Assembly: GCA_964626965.1 (NCBI GenBank)
Contig: CAZVHB010000009.1
Location: 1 to 32,428, forward strand
DNA from: CAZEPT01 sp964626965
Lineage (GTDB): Bacteria; Patescibacteriota; Minisyncoccia; Phycocordibacterales; UBA9973
DNA: 32,428 bases
Direction: 5' to 3'
Shown here: positions 1 to 8,050 of the stretch, piece after piece
Layout of the letters: every line of letters begins with the position of its first letter
Position numbering within the stretch: position 1 is the first letter of the stretch
Notes under the pieces: generated by a model
Told to the model about the DNA's origin: nothing
What the model saw: the letters and a program-made list of their open reading frames with translations, nothing else
The model's database searches: none
Translations under genes and position numbers: made by a program

Positions 1-225
1 TGAAGTCTGCAACTCGACTTCATGAAGTTGGAATTGCTAGTAATCGCGGGTCAGACATACCGCGGTGAATACGTTCTCAAGTCTTGTACTCACCGCCCGT
101 CAAGTCAAGGGAGCCGGGAGTACCCGAAGTCTCTACATAAGTAGGGCCTAAGGTAAATTCGGTAACAGGGACTAAGTCGTAACAAGGCACGGCTAGCGGA
201 AGCTGGTCGTGGAATAACTCAATTT
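1..225 (+). rRNA. rrs: 16S ribosomal RNA, 3' end (partial)
   Basis: This is the 3' terminal part of small-subunit rRNA; the 5' part lies outside the window. The decoding-site segment ACCGCCCGTC (about 92-101) and GTCGTAACAAGG (176-187) are conserved. Helix 45 is intact: ACGGCTAGC (189-197) pairs over nine base pairs with GCTGGTCGT (202-210) around a GGAA tetraloop, the usual site of adenine dimethylation. After helix 45 most bacteria have GGAUCACCUCCUU, but here the strand reads GGAATAACTCAATTT (211-225), so the CCUCC anti-Shine-Dalgarno core is absent. The usual TGTACACACC reads TGTACTCACC, one mismatch to common universal primers. The 3' end near 221-225 is placed by alignment with E. coli and is approximate. 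Confidence 0.95.
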
Positions 226-410
226 GAGAAAAACGTTCTCATGTTTCTATTTATAGAAACCTCTAAGGATTTATTGTCGATATTGTGTCGCTCAATTGAC
301 GACGCAATGGTCTATAAGGTAACAGACCTAAAATACTTTTGACATGGATCGGAAAGACGATCTCATTTAAGACAATGTAAAGTATGTAATTTGTATAATT
401 TTTGCTAAAG
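225..410 (+). other. Hairpin-rich spacer downstream of 16S, no 23S or tRNA
   Basis: There is no gene in the 16S downstream spacer. It holds consecutive inverted repeats: TGAGAA/TTCTCA (225-241), GTTTCTA/TAGAAAC (243-260), TTGTGTCG/CGACGCAA (283-307, one G-U pair), GGTCT/AGACC (about 309-328) and GATCG/CGATC (about 346-361). They may be processing hairpins of the rRNA precursor or a small structured RNA. A terminator follows directly, so 16S is not co-transcribed with a downstream 23S gene. Confidence 0.6.
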
Positions 411-448
411 AAAAAGAAAAAACCTCCATGTGGAGGTTTTTTCTTTTT
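411..448. terminator. Bidirectional intrinsic terminator
   Basis: This is a perfect inverted repeat with 18-nt arms and a TG centre. The core is AACCTCCA-TG-TGGAGGTT, flanked by A-rich and T-rich arms, so either strand gives a hairpin followed by a T tract. It sits between the 16S gene (+) and the converging membrane-protein gene ending at 454 (-) and can serve both. Confidence 0.9.
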
Positions 449-453
449 ACATT

Positions 454-717
454 TTATTGTTGATCGAGTGAATCTATGTCTGTCATTTGTAGATCAGCTT
501 CAATATCAGCTGTATCATCTGAACCAGATTGTGTTTGCACTTGCTGTGTTATTGGGTCATTTTGAATGACCGCTTCTTGCATTTGAATTTGTTCTATTTC
601 TTTGTTTTGTACTTTTTGACTCACCATGATTGCTACAACAAGAAGTATAATAAGCAAACCCAAGACTACTAGTTGATTTTTCTTACCTGTTTTTGGTGTT
701 GTGTTGTTTTCTTCCAT
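454..717 (-). CDS. Small single-pass membrane protein, unknown function
   Basis: This is an 87-residue protein that I do not recognise. A short polar, lysine-containing N-terminus is followed by one hydrophobic helix at about residues 15-34 (VVLGLLIILLVVAIMV). A Gln- and Asp-rich tail of about 50 residues, probably disordered, follows. By the positive-inside rule the tail should be extracytoplasmic. The start lies 5 nt after the stop of the secreted coiled-coil gene upstream, so the two are very likely one operon, and the terminator at 411-448 ends it. There is no Shine-Dalgarno sequence before the ATG. Confidence 0.7.
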   Translation of the reverse strand: MEENNTTPKTGKKNQLVVLGLLIILLVVAIMVSQKVQNKEIEQIQMQEAVIQNDPITQQVQTQSGSDDTADIEADLQMTDIDSLDQQ

Positions 718-722
718 ATATA

Positions 723-1565
723 TTATTGGTTAGAAGTTGTTGCTTTTTTAGGTTCGACTTTGATCGCACTAACGATTTCTCCAAAAAGACCTTGCGCATC
801 TTTCATTAATGTCTTTACTTCTTCAAGTGTTGCTTTGTTTGCATCAGTTGTCGTACCTCCCCCTGTTGAATCATCGTCACTTTCTGTATTTGTGAGAGTA
901 CTTACTTTCGCTCGTGCCTCAGTAATTTTTCCTTGTGCAGTAGTAAGTTTTGCTCTGAGGTCTGTTACATCTTTACCATTTGCTTCTATTTTTGTGAGAC
1001 GTGAGTCAATACGTGTTCCAAGGGTTGTGAGTCGCTCTACCATTGCATTGAAACGGTTTTGCATGATTTCATGACGGACTTCTTTGATATCTTTCCTTTT
1101 TTCTTTGATTTCAGCACGCTTTTCTTTCATATCGTCACGTGCATCTTTTTTCGTATTTTGCATTTCAGCACGCTTGTCCTTGATCATGTCTTTTACTTCC
1201 ATCTTATTCTCTTTTGTCATTCCGTCACGCATTTTTTGAATATCCTCTCGATTTGCTTGCATGTCATTTTTTATACCAGTTCTGGCTTCAAGAACTTTTG
1301 CTCGGTCCTCCATGAGATTTTTTTTCATCCCATTGAGATTGTCTCGCAAATCTTTATTTTCTTCTCTTCTTTCCATTTTCCCTTTAGGGTAAGGCATGTC
1401 ATCTGCACCTGGTTGAATCTTAATCATGTTTGGTCGAGGTGCCATGAGTGGTTTTTTACTAGGTCCAGTGTTTGAAGTAGTTCCACCTTCTTCTGCGTGG
1501 GCTGTTGACCCTAAGAATACTCCACTGAGTATGAACATACTCGCAATAATATATTTTTTGTTCAT
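723..1565 (-). CDS. Secreted highly charged coiled-coil protein
   Basis: This is a 280-residue protein of no named family that I can identify. It has a clear Sec signal peptide with cleavage likely after AHA (about residue 24). Residues about 60-165 are extremely rich in Lys, Glu, Arg, Asp and Met with heptad-like spacing, suggesting a long helical coiled coil. Residues about 170-225 form a second helical segment (VERLTTLGTRIDSRLTKIE), a pattern I associate with secreted Patescibacteria proteins. A Gly/Thr/Ser linker and a short helical C-terminus follow. A structural, envelope-associated role is plausible but not shown. It is the first gene of a two-gene operon with the 87-residue membrane protein. 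Confidence 0.75.
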   Translation of the reverse strand: MNKKYIIASMFILSGVFLGSTAHAEEGGTTSNTGPSKKPLMAPRPNMIKIQPGADDMPYPKGKMERREENKDLRDNLNGMKKNLMEDRAKVLEARTGIKNDMQANREDIQKMRDGMTKENKMEVKDMIKDKRAEMQNTKKDARDDMKEKRAEIKEKRKDIKEVRHEIMQNRFNAMVERLTTLGTRIDSRLTKIEANGKDVTDLRAKLTTAQGKITEARAKVSTLTNTESDDDSTGGGTTTDANKATLEEVKTLMKDAQGLFGEIVSAIKVEPKKATTSNQ

Positions 1566-1746
1566 TGGTTATTTTTAAAATTTAAAATGATAATAAAGAC
1601 CGTACGGAGACCAAAAAGTATGGTCATCTTCGTGTATAAAGTATACCTTGAATAAAAAGTAAAGTGAATTTTTATTCCACAGGTGCGTAACAGTGTGTGA
1701 TTATAAAGGAGTAGTGAATGTATTACTCATAGAGTCTAGGTGTGTC

Positions 1747-1794
1747 GATAAACTAAAAAAGAACAGCTTTTAGTGTTCTTTTTTTAGTTTATCT
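1747..1794 (-). terminator. Intrinsic terminator overlapping the ArsR gene end
   Basis: A near-perfect inverted repeat (GATAAACT, an A run, GAACA, then TGTTC, a T run, AGTTTATC) overlaps the stop codon of the ArsR-like gene at 1789. On the minus strand it gives a hairpin followed by a T-rich arm. The rest of 1566-1746 holds no gene that I can see and probably carries the promoter of the 1565 gene. Confidence 0.7.
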
Positions 1795-2091
1795 TTTCTT
1801 TGAAAGCTGATGTAGGATTCTGCAGGGCTCGACAATACGTGGGTCGATAATATTGTAGTAGCCATTGAGTCCGACACGGTGTACTGTGACGAGTTTTGCG
1901 TGACGAAGGAGAGCGAGGTGTTGAGATACATTTGCCTTCGGTATACCGAGTGTTTTAACGAGTTCTTCTACGGGCATTTCTTGTTCACGGAGTAAGTTCA
2001 ATATCTCCAAGCGTTTTGGATTCGCAAGGATTTTATAGATTTCTGCATTTTTTTCGTATGCACTTCTTGGGAGTGGTTTTTTTATTTTCAT
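1789..2091 (-). CDS. ArsR-family winged-helix transcriptional regulator
   Basis: This 100-residue protein is a typical length for ArsR-type repressors. The fold is visible as AEIYKILANPKRLEILNLL, then the recognition region VEELVKTLGIPKANVSQHLALLRHA, then the wing VTVHRVGLNGYYNI. The classical metal-binding CxC of ArsR/SmtB is absent; the only Cys is in EPCRI near the C-terminus. It may therefore sense something other than a soft metal, or sense with another site. It follows the transcobalamin-like gene by 21 nt on the same strand and could be the last gene of the cobalamin operon. A CATACT or TATACG sequence just upstream could also give it its own promoter. Family is secure; regulon is unknown. 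Confidence 0.85.
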   Translation of the reverse strand: MKIKKPLPRSAYEKNAEIYKILANPKRLEILNLLREQEMPVEELVKTLGIPKANVSQHLALLRHAKLVTVHRVGLNGYYNIIDPRIVEPCRILHQLSKKR

Positions 2092-2112
2092 CGTATAAAA
2101 AGTATGCAGTAT

Positions 2113-4125
2113 TTAGTTATAAAAAGCAATCAGTACCCGATGTGTCATTGTAGTAAAAAAGGAAATTATTTTTGTAATGAAGAGTGTAATTTTTGATGTG
2201 ATTGAATCAAATAGAGAGGTGTTACTTGCGATCACTGAGGCAGTGAGTGATGAAGTATGTTCTGTCTTTTGTGTTTTTTCTACGAGTGCTTGGATACGTA
2301 CTTTTTTTGAAGGAGTAGGTTGAATTGGAGTATCAGTTTCTTTGTTTTTTGGTATACGTGGTACCTCTTCTTCGAGTATTAGTTTTTCTACTGGCTGTAT
2401 AGTGAGTGGGTTTTCCTCTGTCTGTATCGTCTCGACTTGTGTTGGTTTTGGAACAGAAGAGAGTATGTTCATCCAAGATACACCAAGAACTCCTGGTATT
2501 GCATAACTTGTTGCCCAGATATTATTTTGTACTGTCTCACTTTCAGCGAGCATTGACCCATTTGTTTTTTGCTGAGTAGCTATATACTCCATCGGTGTAT
2601 GATTATTTTTTATCCAGAGTGCCCCAATCGCTGACATTGCTTGTGCAACCCAACTGGTACTGTAGATTGAGCCGAATCCACCATCATTTTGTTGCAAATT
2701 TTTAAGATAGAGTTCTGCGCGAGTGAGTGCATCCGAAACACCTGGTTGTGATGAAACACTTGCAAGTATCTGCATACTCGCTGCGGTCATATCAGGACTT
2801 TCTTCCCATGATCCATTGCTCTTTTGTTTTGAGAGAATAAATACAATATCCGAAGAGATGACGCTATCTGTACTGGTGTATCCAGCGCGCAAGAGGGGAA
2901 AGAGCGCAAAGATATCATCATTAATAAGGTTTGGATCACCAAATTGTGTTCCATCAAAAGCATTGATAATAGGTGTTATGTAATTTACTCCCTCAAAGTT
3001 ATATGGATTTTTATTCAGTGCAAGGAGTGCCATTGCGTGACGTTCGTTATCTGTGAGGTAACTACTCACCGTATTGTGTTCTTTGAAGTAAGAGAGGATC
3101 AGATTTTTTGATGAGCTATTTCCAGGTACGGCCCCATAGGCAATAGCAACCCAGTCTGTGTACAGAGCACCACTTCCAAAAGAGCCATCTGGGTTTTGAA
3201 CACTTGCAAGATATGCAAGTGCTTGTGCTGTATTAAATGAGGGTATCTGTACTATAGTTCCACCACCACTGGTATTTGCTTCCACAACCGTGAGTGTATA
3301 GCTCGGGAAATAGTAATCTTCAGAAATACCAACGGTGTATGTTCCTATGGTGGAAAGTGAAAAACGAGCCGTCCCTGTTTCGTCTACGAGGTGTGTTGTG
3401 ACGACAGTTGGATTGTACGGATCAGTTGCATTTGGTGTGGTAATACCGATGGTGACGTTCGTGAGGGGTTCCCAGGTGTTGTCTATATAATTATATTTTT
3501 CTGCACGCGTGGTAACATTTTCATCTATTGCAACAACTGTTTTATCTAATGTTACTTTATGTGGTGAGCCAAAGTAGAGGCTGATTGTTTCATTTCCCGT
3601 AAGGAGTGTCGTATCCATACCTGTGTAAGGAGTTACGGTATTGATCACATATTGCCAATTATCACAGAGTTCTACACCGTCACTACTTTGTATACACTTG
3701 AGGTAGAGTGCGTTGTATGTTTCGTAATACTGAATACGAGAGAGAGTGAATACTCCAGAGTTTTGGCTGAGTGTCGATAGAAAACCAAGCACACTCCGTG
3801 CGTTTACTGTATGCTCTACACCTGCATCATCAGTGATTGTCGTCGTGCCTATACCTGGAAGATCGACTGTGCCTTGGTAGATGATTGTTTCTCCAGAACG
3901 AATGAGCACTGTTTCTGTCTGTATTGGTGGAGGAGTACTTGTTTCTTGTACAAGACTCGTAACATCTTCATGGGTGTCATCATCTGGTGCAGTACTAGGT
4001 GTTGCAGTGTCTACGGTATTAGATGTTGCAGTATCTAATGTCGGTGTTATTTCTTCTGCTAAAACACTATATGCTGGAGTATAGAGACATATCAGTGTAG
4101 AGATGAGTATAATAATTTTTTTCAT
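2113..4125 (-). CDS. Secreted transcobalamin-like protein: DUF4430 plus cyclase-like alpha/alpha repeats
   Basis: This 670-residue secreted protein has a signal peptide (cleavage near VLA-EE, residue 23) and a Thr/Pro-rich linker. A DUF4430-like beta domain spans about 75-187 (SVLGFLSTL, FTLSRIQYY, NWQYVINTV, ISLYFG). An Ig-like beta domain spans about 190-282. An alpha/alpha-toroid region (about 297-560) carries QW-type repeats such as QNPDGSFG, QKSNGSW, QQNDGGFG and QQKTNGS. A Pro/Lys linker and a hydrophobic C-terminal helix (about 640-670) may hold it to the membrane. Animal transcobalamin and intrinsic factor combine these same domain classes, alpha barrel first and beta domain last; here the order is reversed. 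Its neighbours are a second DUF4430 protein, a corrinoid adenosyltransferase and a B12-dependent reductase. Capture of cobalamin is inferred; carbohydrate or protein binding is the alternative. Confidence 0.75.
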   Translation of the reverse strand: MKKIIILISTLICLYTPAYSVLAEEITPTLDTATSNTVDTATPSTAPDDDTHEDVTSLVQETSTPPPIQTETVLIRSGETIIYQGTVDLPGIGTTTITDDAGVEHTVNARSVLGFLSTLSQNSGVFTLSRIQYYETYNALYLKCIQSSDGVELCDNWQYVINTVTPYTGMDTTLLTGNETISLYFGSPHKVTLDKTVVAIDENVTTRAEKYNYIDNTWEPLTNVTIGITTPNATDPYNPTVVTTHLVDETGTARFSLSTIGTYTVGISEDYYFPSYTLTVVEANTSGGGTIVQIPSFNTAQALAYLASVQNPDGSFGSGALYTDWVAIAYGAVPGNSSSKNLILSYFKEHNTVSSYLTDNERHAMALLALNKNPYNFEGVNYITPIINAFDGTQFGDPNLINDDIFALFPLLRAGYTSTDSVISSDIVFILSKQKSNGSWEESPDMTAASMQILASVSSQPGVSDALTRAELYLKNLQQNDGGFGSIYSTSWVAQAMSAIGALWIKNNHTPMEYIATQQKTNGSMLAESETVQNNIWATSYAIPGVLGVSWMNILSSVPKPTQVETIQTEENPLTIQPVEKLILEEEVPRIPKNKETDTPIQPTPSKKVRIQALVEKTQKTEHTSSLTASVIASNTSLFDSITSKITLFITKIISFFTTMTHRVLIAFYN

Positions 4126-4132
4126 AGAGTAG

Positions 4133-4612
4133 TTATTTTAATTTCCATTCGATAGTGTCTCCTATTTGTGGTACAAATTCTGAAATACCAACTGAAGCTT
4201 CTTTTCCATTAATAAAATACAGTATGTATTTTCCAGCTCCTTGGTGGAGTGGTCCGATGTCTGTTACAAAAAAACCAAGACTTGGATATTGTATCCCACG
4301 TAATGAAAACAGCTGAGTATTTTCTGGGCGAGTAAGTATGTGGTATAAGGTTTCTCCTGGGGTAAATGATACAGGATGAAGTGTATCTTGGATTTTTATC
4401 GTGAGTGTGTGTGTCGTGTTGGGCAGTGGTTCTTTCTTTTGAGAAATACTACGCTCTGTATTCGTATTTTTTTGAATCGTTTGAACAGTATGTACCTTGT
4501 TTGCTATTTTCTGTTCTTCGTACTGTTCTTTCTGGACCAATAAGAAACTGTATCCAAAAACAATGATACAAATACTTATAATACGTATGCTGTTTTGCAT
4601 TCTTTTATTCAT
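4133..4612 (-). CDS. Membrane-anchored DUF4430 protein
   Basis: This 159-residue protein has one N-terminal membrane helix (about 8-26, SIRIISICIIVFGYSFLLV) and a polar linker. A DUF4430 domain spans about 68-159, recognisable from GETLYHIL, FFVTDIG, YILYFINGKEASVGI and a terminal GDTIEWKLK. DUF4430 is the family of the C-terminal beta domain of transcobalamin and intrinsic factor. The gene overlaps the adenosyltransferase stop by an ATGA (4609-4612) and ends 7 nt before the large DUF4430/cyclase-like gene, so translation is probably coupled. It may be the membrane-proximal partner of that protein in handing a corrinoid to the ECF transporter. That role is inferred from context. Confidence 0.8.
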   Translation of the reverse strand: MNKRMQNSIRIISICIIVFGYSFLLVQKEQYEEQKIANKVHTVQTIQKNTNTERSISQKKEPLPNTTHTLTIKIQDTLHPVSFTPGETLYHILTRPENTQLFSLRGIQYPSLGFFVTDIGPLHQGAGKYILYFINGKEASVGISEFVPQIGDTIEWKLK

Positions 4613-5178
4613 GTATATGTTGGTGCATGTTCTGTATGACCTTCTTGGTAATTTGCAAAACGTGCGAGTGCGTAAAGTGCACTTGAGAGGCGGTTGAGGT
4701 ATATGACACTTTCAGTAGAAATAATGCTCCCTTTTTTTTGTTTTAATGAAACGACATCACGTTCTGTTTTGCGAGCTTGTGTTCGTACGATATCTATATA
4801 GGCGCCTGTCTCACTTCCACCTGGAATAATAAATGACGTAATCGGAGGAAGGAGTGTTTCAACTTCGTAGATAATTTTTTCTAAATATAAGATATGTGTT
4901 TGTGTTGGATGTGTGTCACTTCCACTAATTTCTGCTTGAATGCAAAATAGGTGTTGTTGAAATGTTTCAAGAATTTCTTCGTATGAGACTTTGTCTGTTT
5001 CTATGGCGAGTACATCGTGTGATTTTTTTGAGAGTGTTTTTGCGTATCCGAGCATACAGTTTAATGTGTCACAGGATCCAAGTACTTCAAATACAAAATC
5101 TGCTTTACTGACTCGCGCTCCTTGTGTGCAACCAAAGAGTTTTGTTGTTCCATCATCTCCTTTTCGTGTATATAACAT
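4609..5178 (-). CDS. pduO: PduO-type ATP:cob(I)alamin adenosyltransferase
   Basis: The enzyme transfers the adenosyl group of ATP to cob(I)alamin, making adenosylcobalamin in the cytoplasm. The 189-residue product starts with the family signature YTRKGDDGTTKLFG. It also has FIIPGGSETGAYIDIVRTQARKTER, corresponding to the R-x-x-x-R-x-x-E-R nucleotide/cobalamin segment with Lys at one Arg position, and YLNRLSSALYALARF near the end. I chose the ATG at 5178, 4 nt after the reductase stop, because homologues begin at this motif. The longer reading frame from 5250 adds 24 basic residues that overlap the reductase. It supplies the cofactor of the class II ribonucleotide reductase immediately upstream. 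Confidence 0.9.
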   Translation of the reverse strand: MLYTRKGDDGTTKLFGCTQGARVSKADFVFEVLGSCDTLNCMLGYAKTLSKKSHDVLAIETDKVSYEEILETFQQHLFCIQAEISGSDTHPTQTHILYLEKIIYEVETLLPPITSFIIPGGSETGAYIDIVRTQARKTERDVVSLKQKKGSIISTESVIYLNRLSSALYALARFANYQEGHTEHAPTYT

Positions 5179-5182
5179 AAGC

Positions 5183-7465
5183 CTATATTTCACAGAGCCC
5201 TGCAACACATGCAAGTTCTTTTTTAACTTCTGTTTCATCTTCTCGTTCATAGCTCACTATTTTTGAGAAATCTATCTCACCGAGACGTTCTTTCATCTCT
5301 TCATATTTTTCTTTGGCGATTGCTTCATACGGGGCAAGTTGATAGATATGATTTGAACGAGGAAGGAATGAAAGACCCCCAACAAGATCCCAGTTTTTGT
5401 ATATCCAGTGTGCAACAGAGAGCCATTCATCATCACCGACAGAAATAGTTACAGAAGGATTGTGTTCTGTATAGTGTGTTTTGACTACTTTCCAGTGTTC
5501 GAGTTGGTCGATTGCATTGATATCATCTTTACAGATCGCACCTGTGGGAGCCTTGATGGGGAATTCAAGAACGTATGTTGTTGCACCCTCCATGGTTTGT
5601 CCTACTTCAGGAAAGTATGGAACTCCTTGGTCTTTGAGCATTTTAAAGAGTGCATCCGTTGCAGAAATACGTACACGACGAATGTAGTATGGAGCGTGGC
5701 GTGTATGCATACCAGATGAGCTATCAATAGTTTGTGATGTATTGCCCGATGGTTTGACACAGGTTACACACGTTGATTGATTGATACCAAATTTCTCAGC
5801 ATATTTTTTGTTGACACGAAGTGCTTCATTTTTGAGTTTTTCTAATACGTTGCCATCTCGAACAAGTGTACAATCCCATTGTCCCGTGATTGAAACACCG
5901 AGGAGTCTTTCTTTTTCACAATTCTTTTTCCATTCTTTTGAGAGGTAAGGGAAATAGGTCAGTGTTGATTGGAATGTTCCGAGAATGGTTGCAATACGAA
6001 TTTTTTTCAAAAGCGTTTCTTCTGTGTCATGAGCACGAGCAACGACTTCAGAGAGATTACAAAATTGTTTTGATTGGAGAATAATTTCTCCACATGGATT
6101 TGTTCCCCATGCCGGATAGATGCCACCCTTAAACTGCGAGAGTCTTCTTTTTGGAAGGGTATCAACCAGACTTCCTCTATTAAATATTCCTCGCTCTCCA
6201 CTACCACTTTTCATCAGCGCAATCCATTCTTCAAGAAATTCTGCTGTGCTTGGTTTTGTTGTATACACCGCAGAGTTGTTTGCGAGCATTCTCTGTCCTT
6301 CCGAAACATAAAATTGACCTTTTTTTGAATCACGAATCGCTTCATCATCGAGATCAGATAGAGAAATCATCGCACTACGTCTGACACCTCCCGCGACGAC
6401 ACATTCACCAATTTTACAAATGATGTCATGAGCGTCGAGATTTGAAAGATGTCTTCCTTGTCTTCGGAGAATTCTCTCTTTGGTAAATTCCAAGAGTGAT
6501 TGGAGTGGCGCTGGTCCAGAACTTTTTCCTCCCATTGTTTTGAGACGTGAACCTGCTGGTCTAATGAGTGAGTAATCAAAAGAAACATCATTTCCTTCAA
6601 ACCATGTTTTGAGGCCGAAAGAAAATGCATCAGCCCATCCTTCTTTGCTGTCGGGGATACAATAGAGAGGCAGTTTTTTCCCTGTTTGTTTTTGTATCTG
6701 TGGAAGCGCTTGGATATTTTCACTCTCTACTGACCACCCAACACCGGTACCACACATCGAGATGTACATAATTTCAGCAAAATCTTGGAAAGAACGTGGC
6801 GCAATAAATGAACAGTTATATGCGCAGACATTGGTTTTCTTGGCTGGTTTTCCAGCAAACTGAAGGAGTCTCATTGAAGGGAGTGCTTCTTGGTTGAGCA
6901 TTGAGTCACGAATTTCTCTGTACTCGCTCTCAGAGAGTTTTCCGTCAATGGTATCTTTCATAAAAGCAATGTATCTATCAATCGTTTCAATCCATGTTTC
7001 TCGTCGATCTTGCTCTTCAATCCACTTTGCATAGGTTCGATAGTATACGAGTTCGGCGAGCGAATTGCGGAAGTATTTTTTACTCTCAGCAAATAGTTCT
7101 TTTATTTTTTCTGGGACTAAACCAACTTTTTCACGAACGAGGTTCCGTTCTTGTCTGTAGAGAATATATGCTTTTGCTGTTGTAAAAAAGCTTGATGCAA
7201 TTAATTCTTTCTCAACAATATCTTGAATTGTTTCAACGTGTGGAATATATTTCTTAGTACCACTTTTTGTTTTGAGTGCAATCAGTGATTTGAGAACACC
7301 TGCCGTAATTTTTTCTGCACTTGCGAGATTGCCTTCATTGACTGATCTCATTGCACTCAGGATTGCTTTTGTAATACGTTTGACATCAAAGGGTACGATA
7401 CTCCCATCACGTTTTTGGATATGTTGTATTACAGGACACTTGAGTATGGGTTGATTTTTTGTCAT
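5183..7465 (-). CDS. nrdJ: Adenosylcobalamin-dependent (class II) ribonucleotide reductase
   Basis: This enzyme reduces ribonucleotides to deoxyribonucleotides with a thiyl radical made from adenosylcobalamin. The 760-residue protein has an N-terminal ATP-cone (about 13-100, IQKRDGSIVPFDVKRI). The active-site loop NPCGEI puts the thiyl Cys at C458. The redox pair is C218 (YNCSF) and C469 (QFCNLSE); 458 to 469 matches the 408/419 spacing of the Lactobacillus leichmannii enzyme. The C-terminal tail ACVAGLC (C753, C758) matches that enzyme's dithiol pair. The ATP-cone suggests allosteric activity control, which the L. leichmannii enzyme lacks. The start overlaps the S-component stop by 4 nt (ATGA), so uptake and use of the cofactor are translationally linked. 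Confidence 0.95.
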   Translation of the reverse strand: MTKNQPILKCPVIQHIQKRDGSIVPFDVKRITKAILSAMRSVNEGNLASAEKITAGVLKSLIALKTKSGTKKYIPHVETIQDIVEKELIASSFFTTAKAYILYRQERNLVREKVGLVPEKIKELFAESKKYFRNSLAELVYYRTYAKWIEEQDRRETWIETIDRYIAFMKDTIDGKLSESEYREIRDSMLNQEALPSMRLLQFAGKPAKKTNVCAYNCSFIAPRSFQDFAEIMYISMCGTGVGWSVESENIQALPQIQKQTGKKLPLYCIPDSKEGWADAFSFGLKTWFEGNDVSFDYSLIRPAGSRLKTMGGKSSGPAPLQSLLEFTKERILRRQGRHLSNLDAHDIICKIGECVVAGGVRRSAMISLSDLDDEAIRDSKKGQFYVSEGQRMLANNSAVYTTKPSTAEFLEEWIALMKSGSGERGIFNRGSLVDTLPKRRLSQFKGGIYPAWGTNPCGEIILQSKQFCNLSEVVARAHDTEETLLKKIRIATILGTFQSTLTYFPYLSKEWKKNCEKERLLGVSITGQWDCTLVRDGNVLEKLKNEALRVNKKYAEKFGINQSTCVTCVKPSGNTSQTIDSSSGMHTRHAPYYIRRVRISATDALFKMLKDQGVPYFPEVGQTMEGATTYVLEFPIKAPTGAICKDDINAIDQLEHWKVVKTHYTEHNPSVTISVGDDEWLSVAHWIYKNWDLVGGLSFLPRSNHIYQLAPYEAIAKEKYEEMKERLGEIDFSKIVSYEREDETEVKKELACVAGLCEI

Positions 7466-8007
7466 ATAGTTTTAAGTGTTAGATATTCCATAATTTTTTT
7501 TGTTTCGAAATTTTTATTTTCAATAATGTATGTATAAATGAGAGGGGATAGTGTATAGGCAAGTACTGTGTTTCCGATAAGGTGCATCACCGTAAATGGT
7601 ATTTGCCCGATGAATGCTTGCGTCAGTGTTTGATTAAAAAAGAGTGGTCCTATCGTCAGTCCAGTTGTTGCATCAAAAAAGAGTGTTCCGATGATTGCAT
7701 ATGCTACATATGAACGGCGCGAGCTTTCGTATATCTTGAAAAATAAACCAGCACCCAGTGCGACGATACCGTACATGAGTGCTGTGATAATAGTCCACAT
7801 ACCAATTTTCCCCGTAATCATGTCATAACTAACCATACTGATAAATGCGAACATGAAACCGGCGAGTGAGCCATATTTTTTTGCAAAAGGCATACCCGTA
7901 GTGAGAATTGGTTCGATGTTTGCTGGACGAAATGGTATGAGTCGTATGAGTAAACAAATAATAAAACCGAGGATGTATTTACCTAAATCTCTAGTGTATT
8001 TTTGCAT
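7462..8007 (-). CDS. ECF-transporter S component, predicted cobalamin/corrinoid specificity
   Basis: This 181-residue protein has five or six membrane helices and no ATPase domain. The segments RLIPFRPANIEPILTTGMP and GSLAGFMFAFISMVSYDMITG are typical of ECF-type substrate-binding (S) components, which work with a shared EcfT/EcfA energising module encoded elsewhere. No such module is in the window. Substrate cannot be read from the sequence. Its place as first gene of an operon with the B12-dependent reductase, the corrinoid adenosyltransferase and DUF4430 proteins makes cobalamin or a precursor the best guess. The mRNA leader (about 8008-8087) has a hairpin resembling an attenuator. The family assignment is firmer than the substrate. 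Confidence 0.75.
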   Translation of the reverse strand: MQKYTRDLGKYILGFIICLLIRLIPFRPANIEPILTTGMPFAKKYGSLAGFMFAFISMVSYDMITGKIGMWTIITALMYGIVALGAGLFFKIYESSRRSYVAYAIIGTLFFDATTGLTIGPLFFNQTLTQAFIGQIPFTVMHLIGNTVLAYTLSPLIYTYIIENKNFETKKIMEYLTLKTI

Positions 8008-8020
8008 ATGTGGGGTGTTT

Positions 8021-8050
8021 AAAAACTACTTGGCAACCACGCAAGTAGTG
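8021..8050 (-). promoter_or_regulatory. Attenuator-like hairpin in the leader of the cobalamin operon
   Basis: On the minus strand ACTACTTG (8049-8042) pairs perfectly with CAAGTAGT (8032-8025) around a 9-nt loop. A short T run follows, 13 nt before the S-component ATG. A second hairpin, GTTGC/GCAAC (8083-8066), lies upstream in the same leader. The arrangement resembles a conditional terminator, but I see no canonical cobalamin-riboswitch core. Confidence 0.5.

Noticed and set aside
1059..1475. An open frame of 138 codons on the plus strand opposite the secreted coiled-coil gene
   Set aside because: It is antisense to a gene with a signal peptide and clear composition. Its Phe/His-rich content is what the complement of Lys/Glu/Met-rich codons gives.
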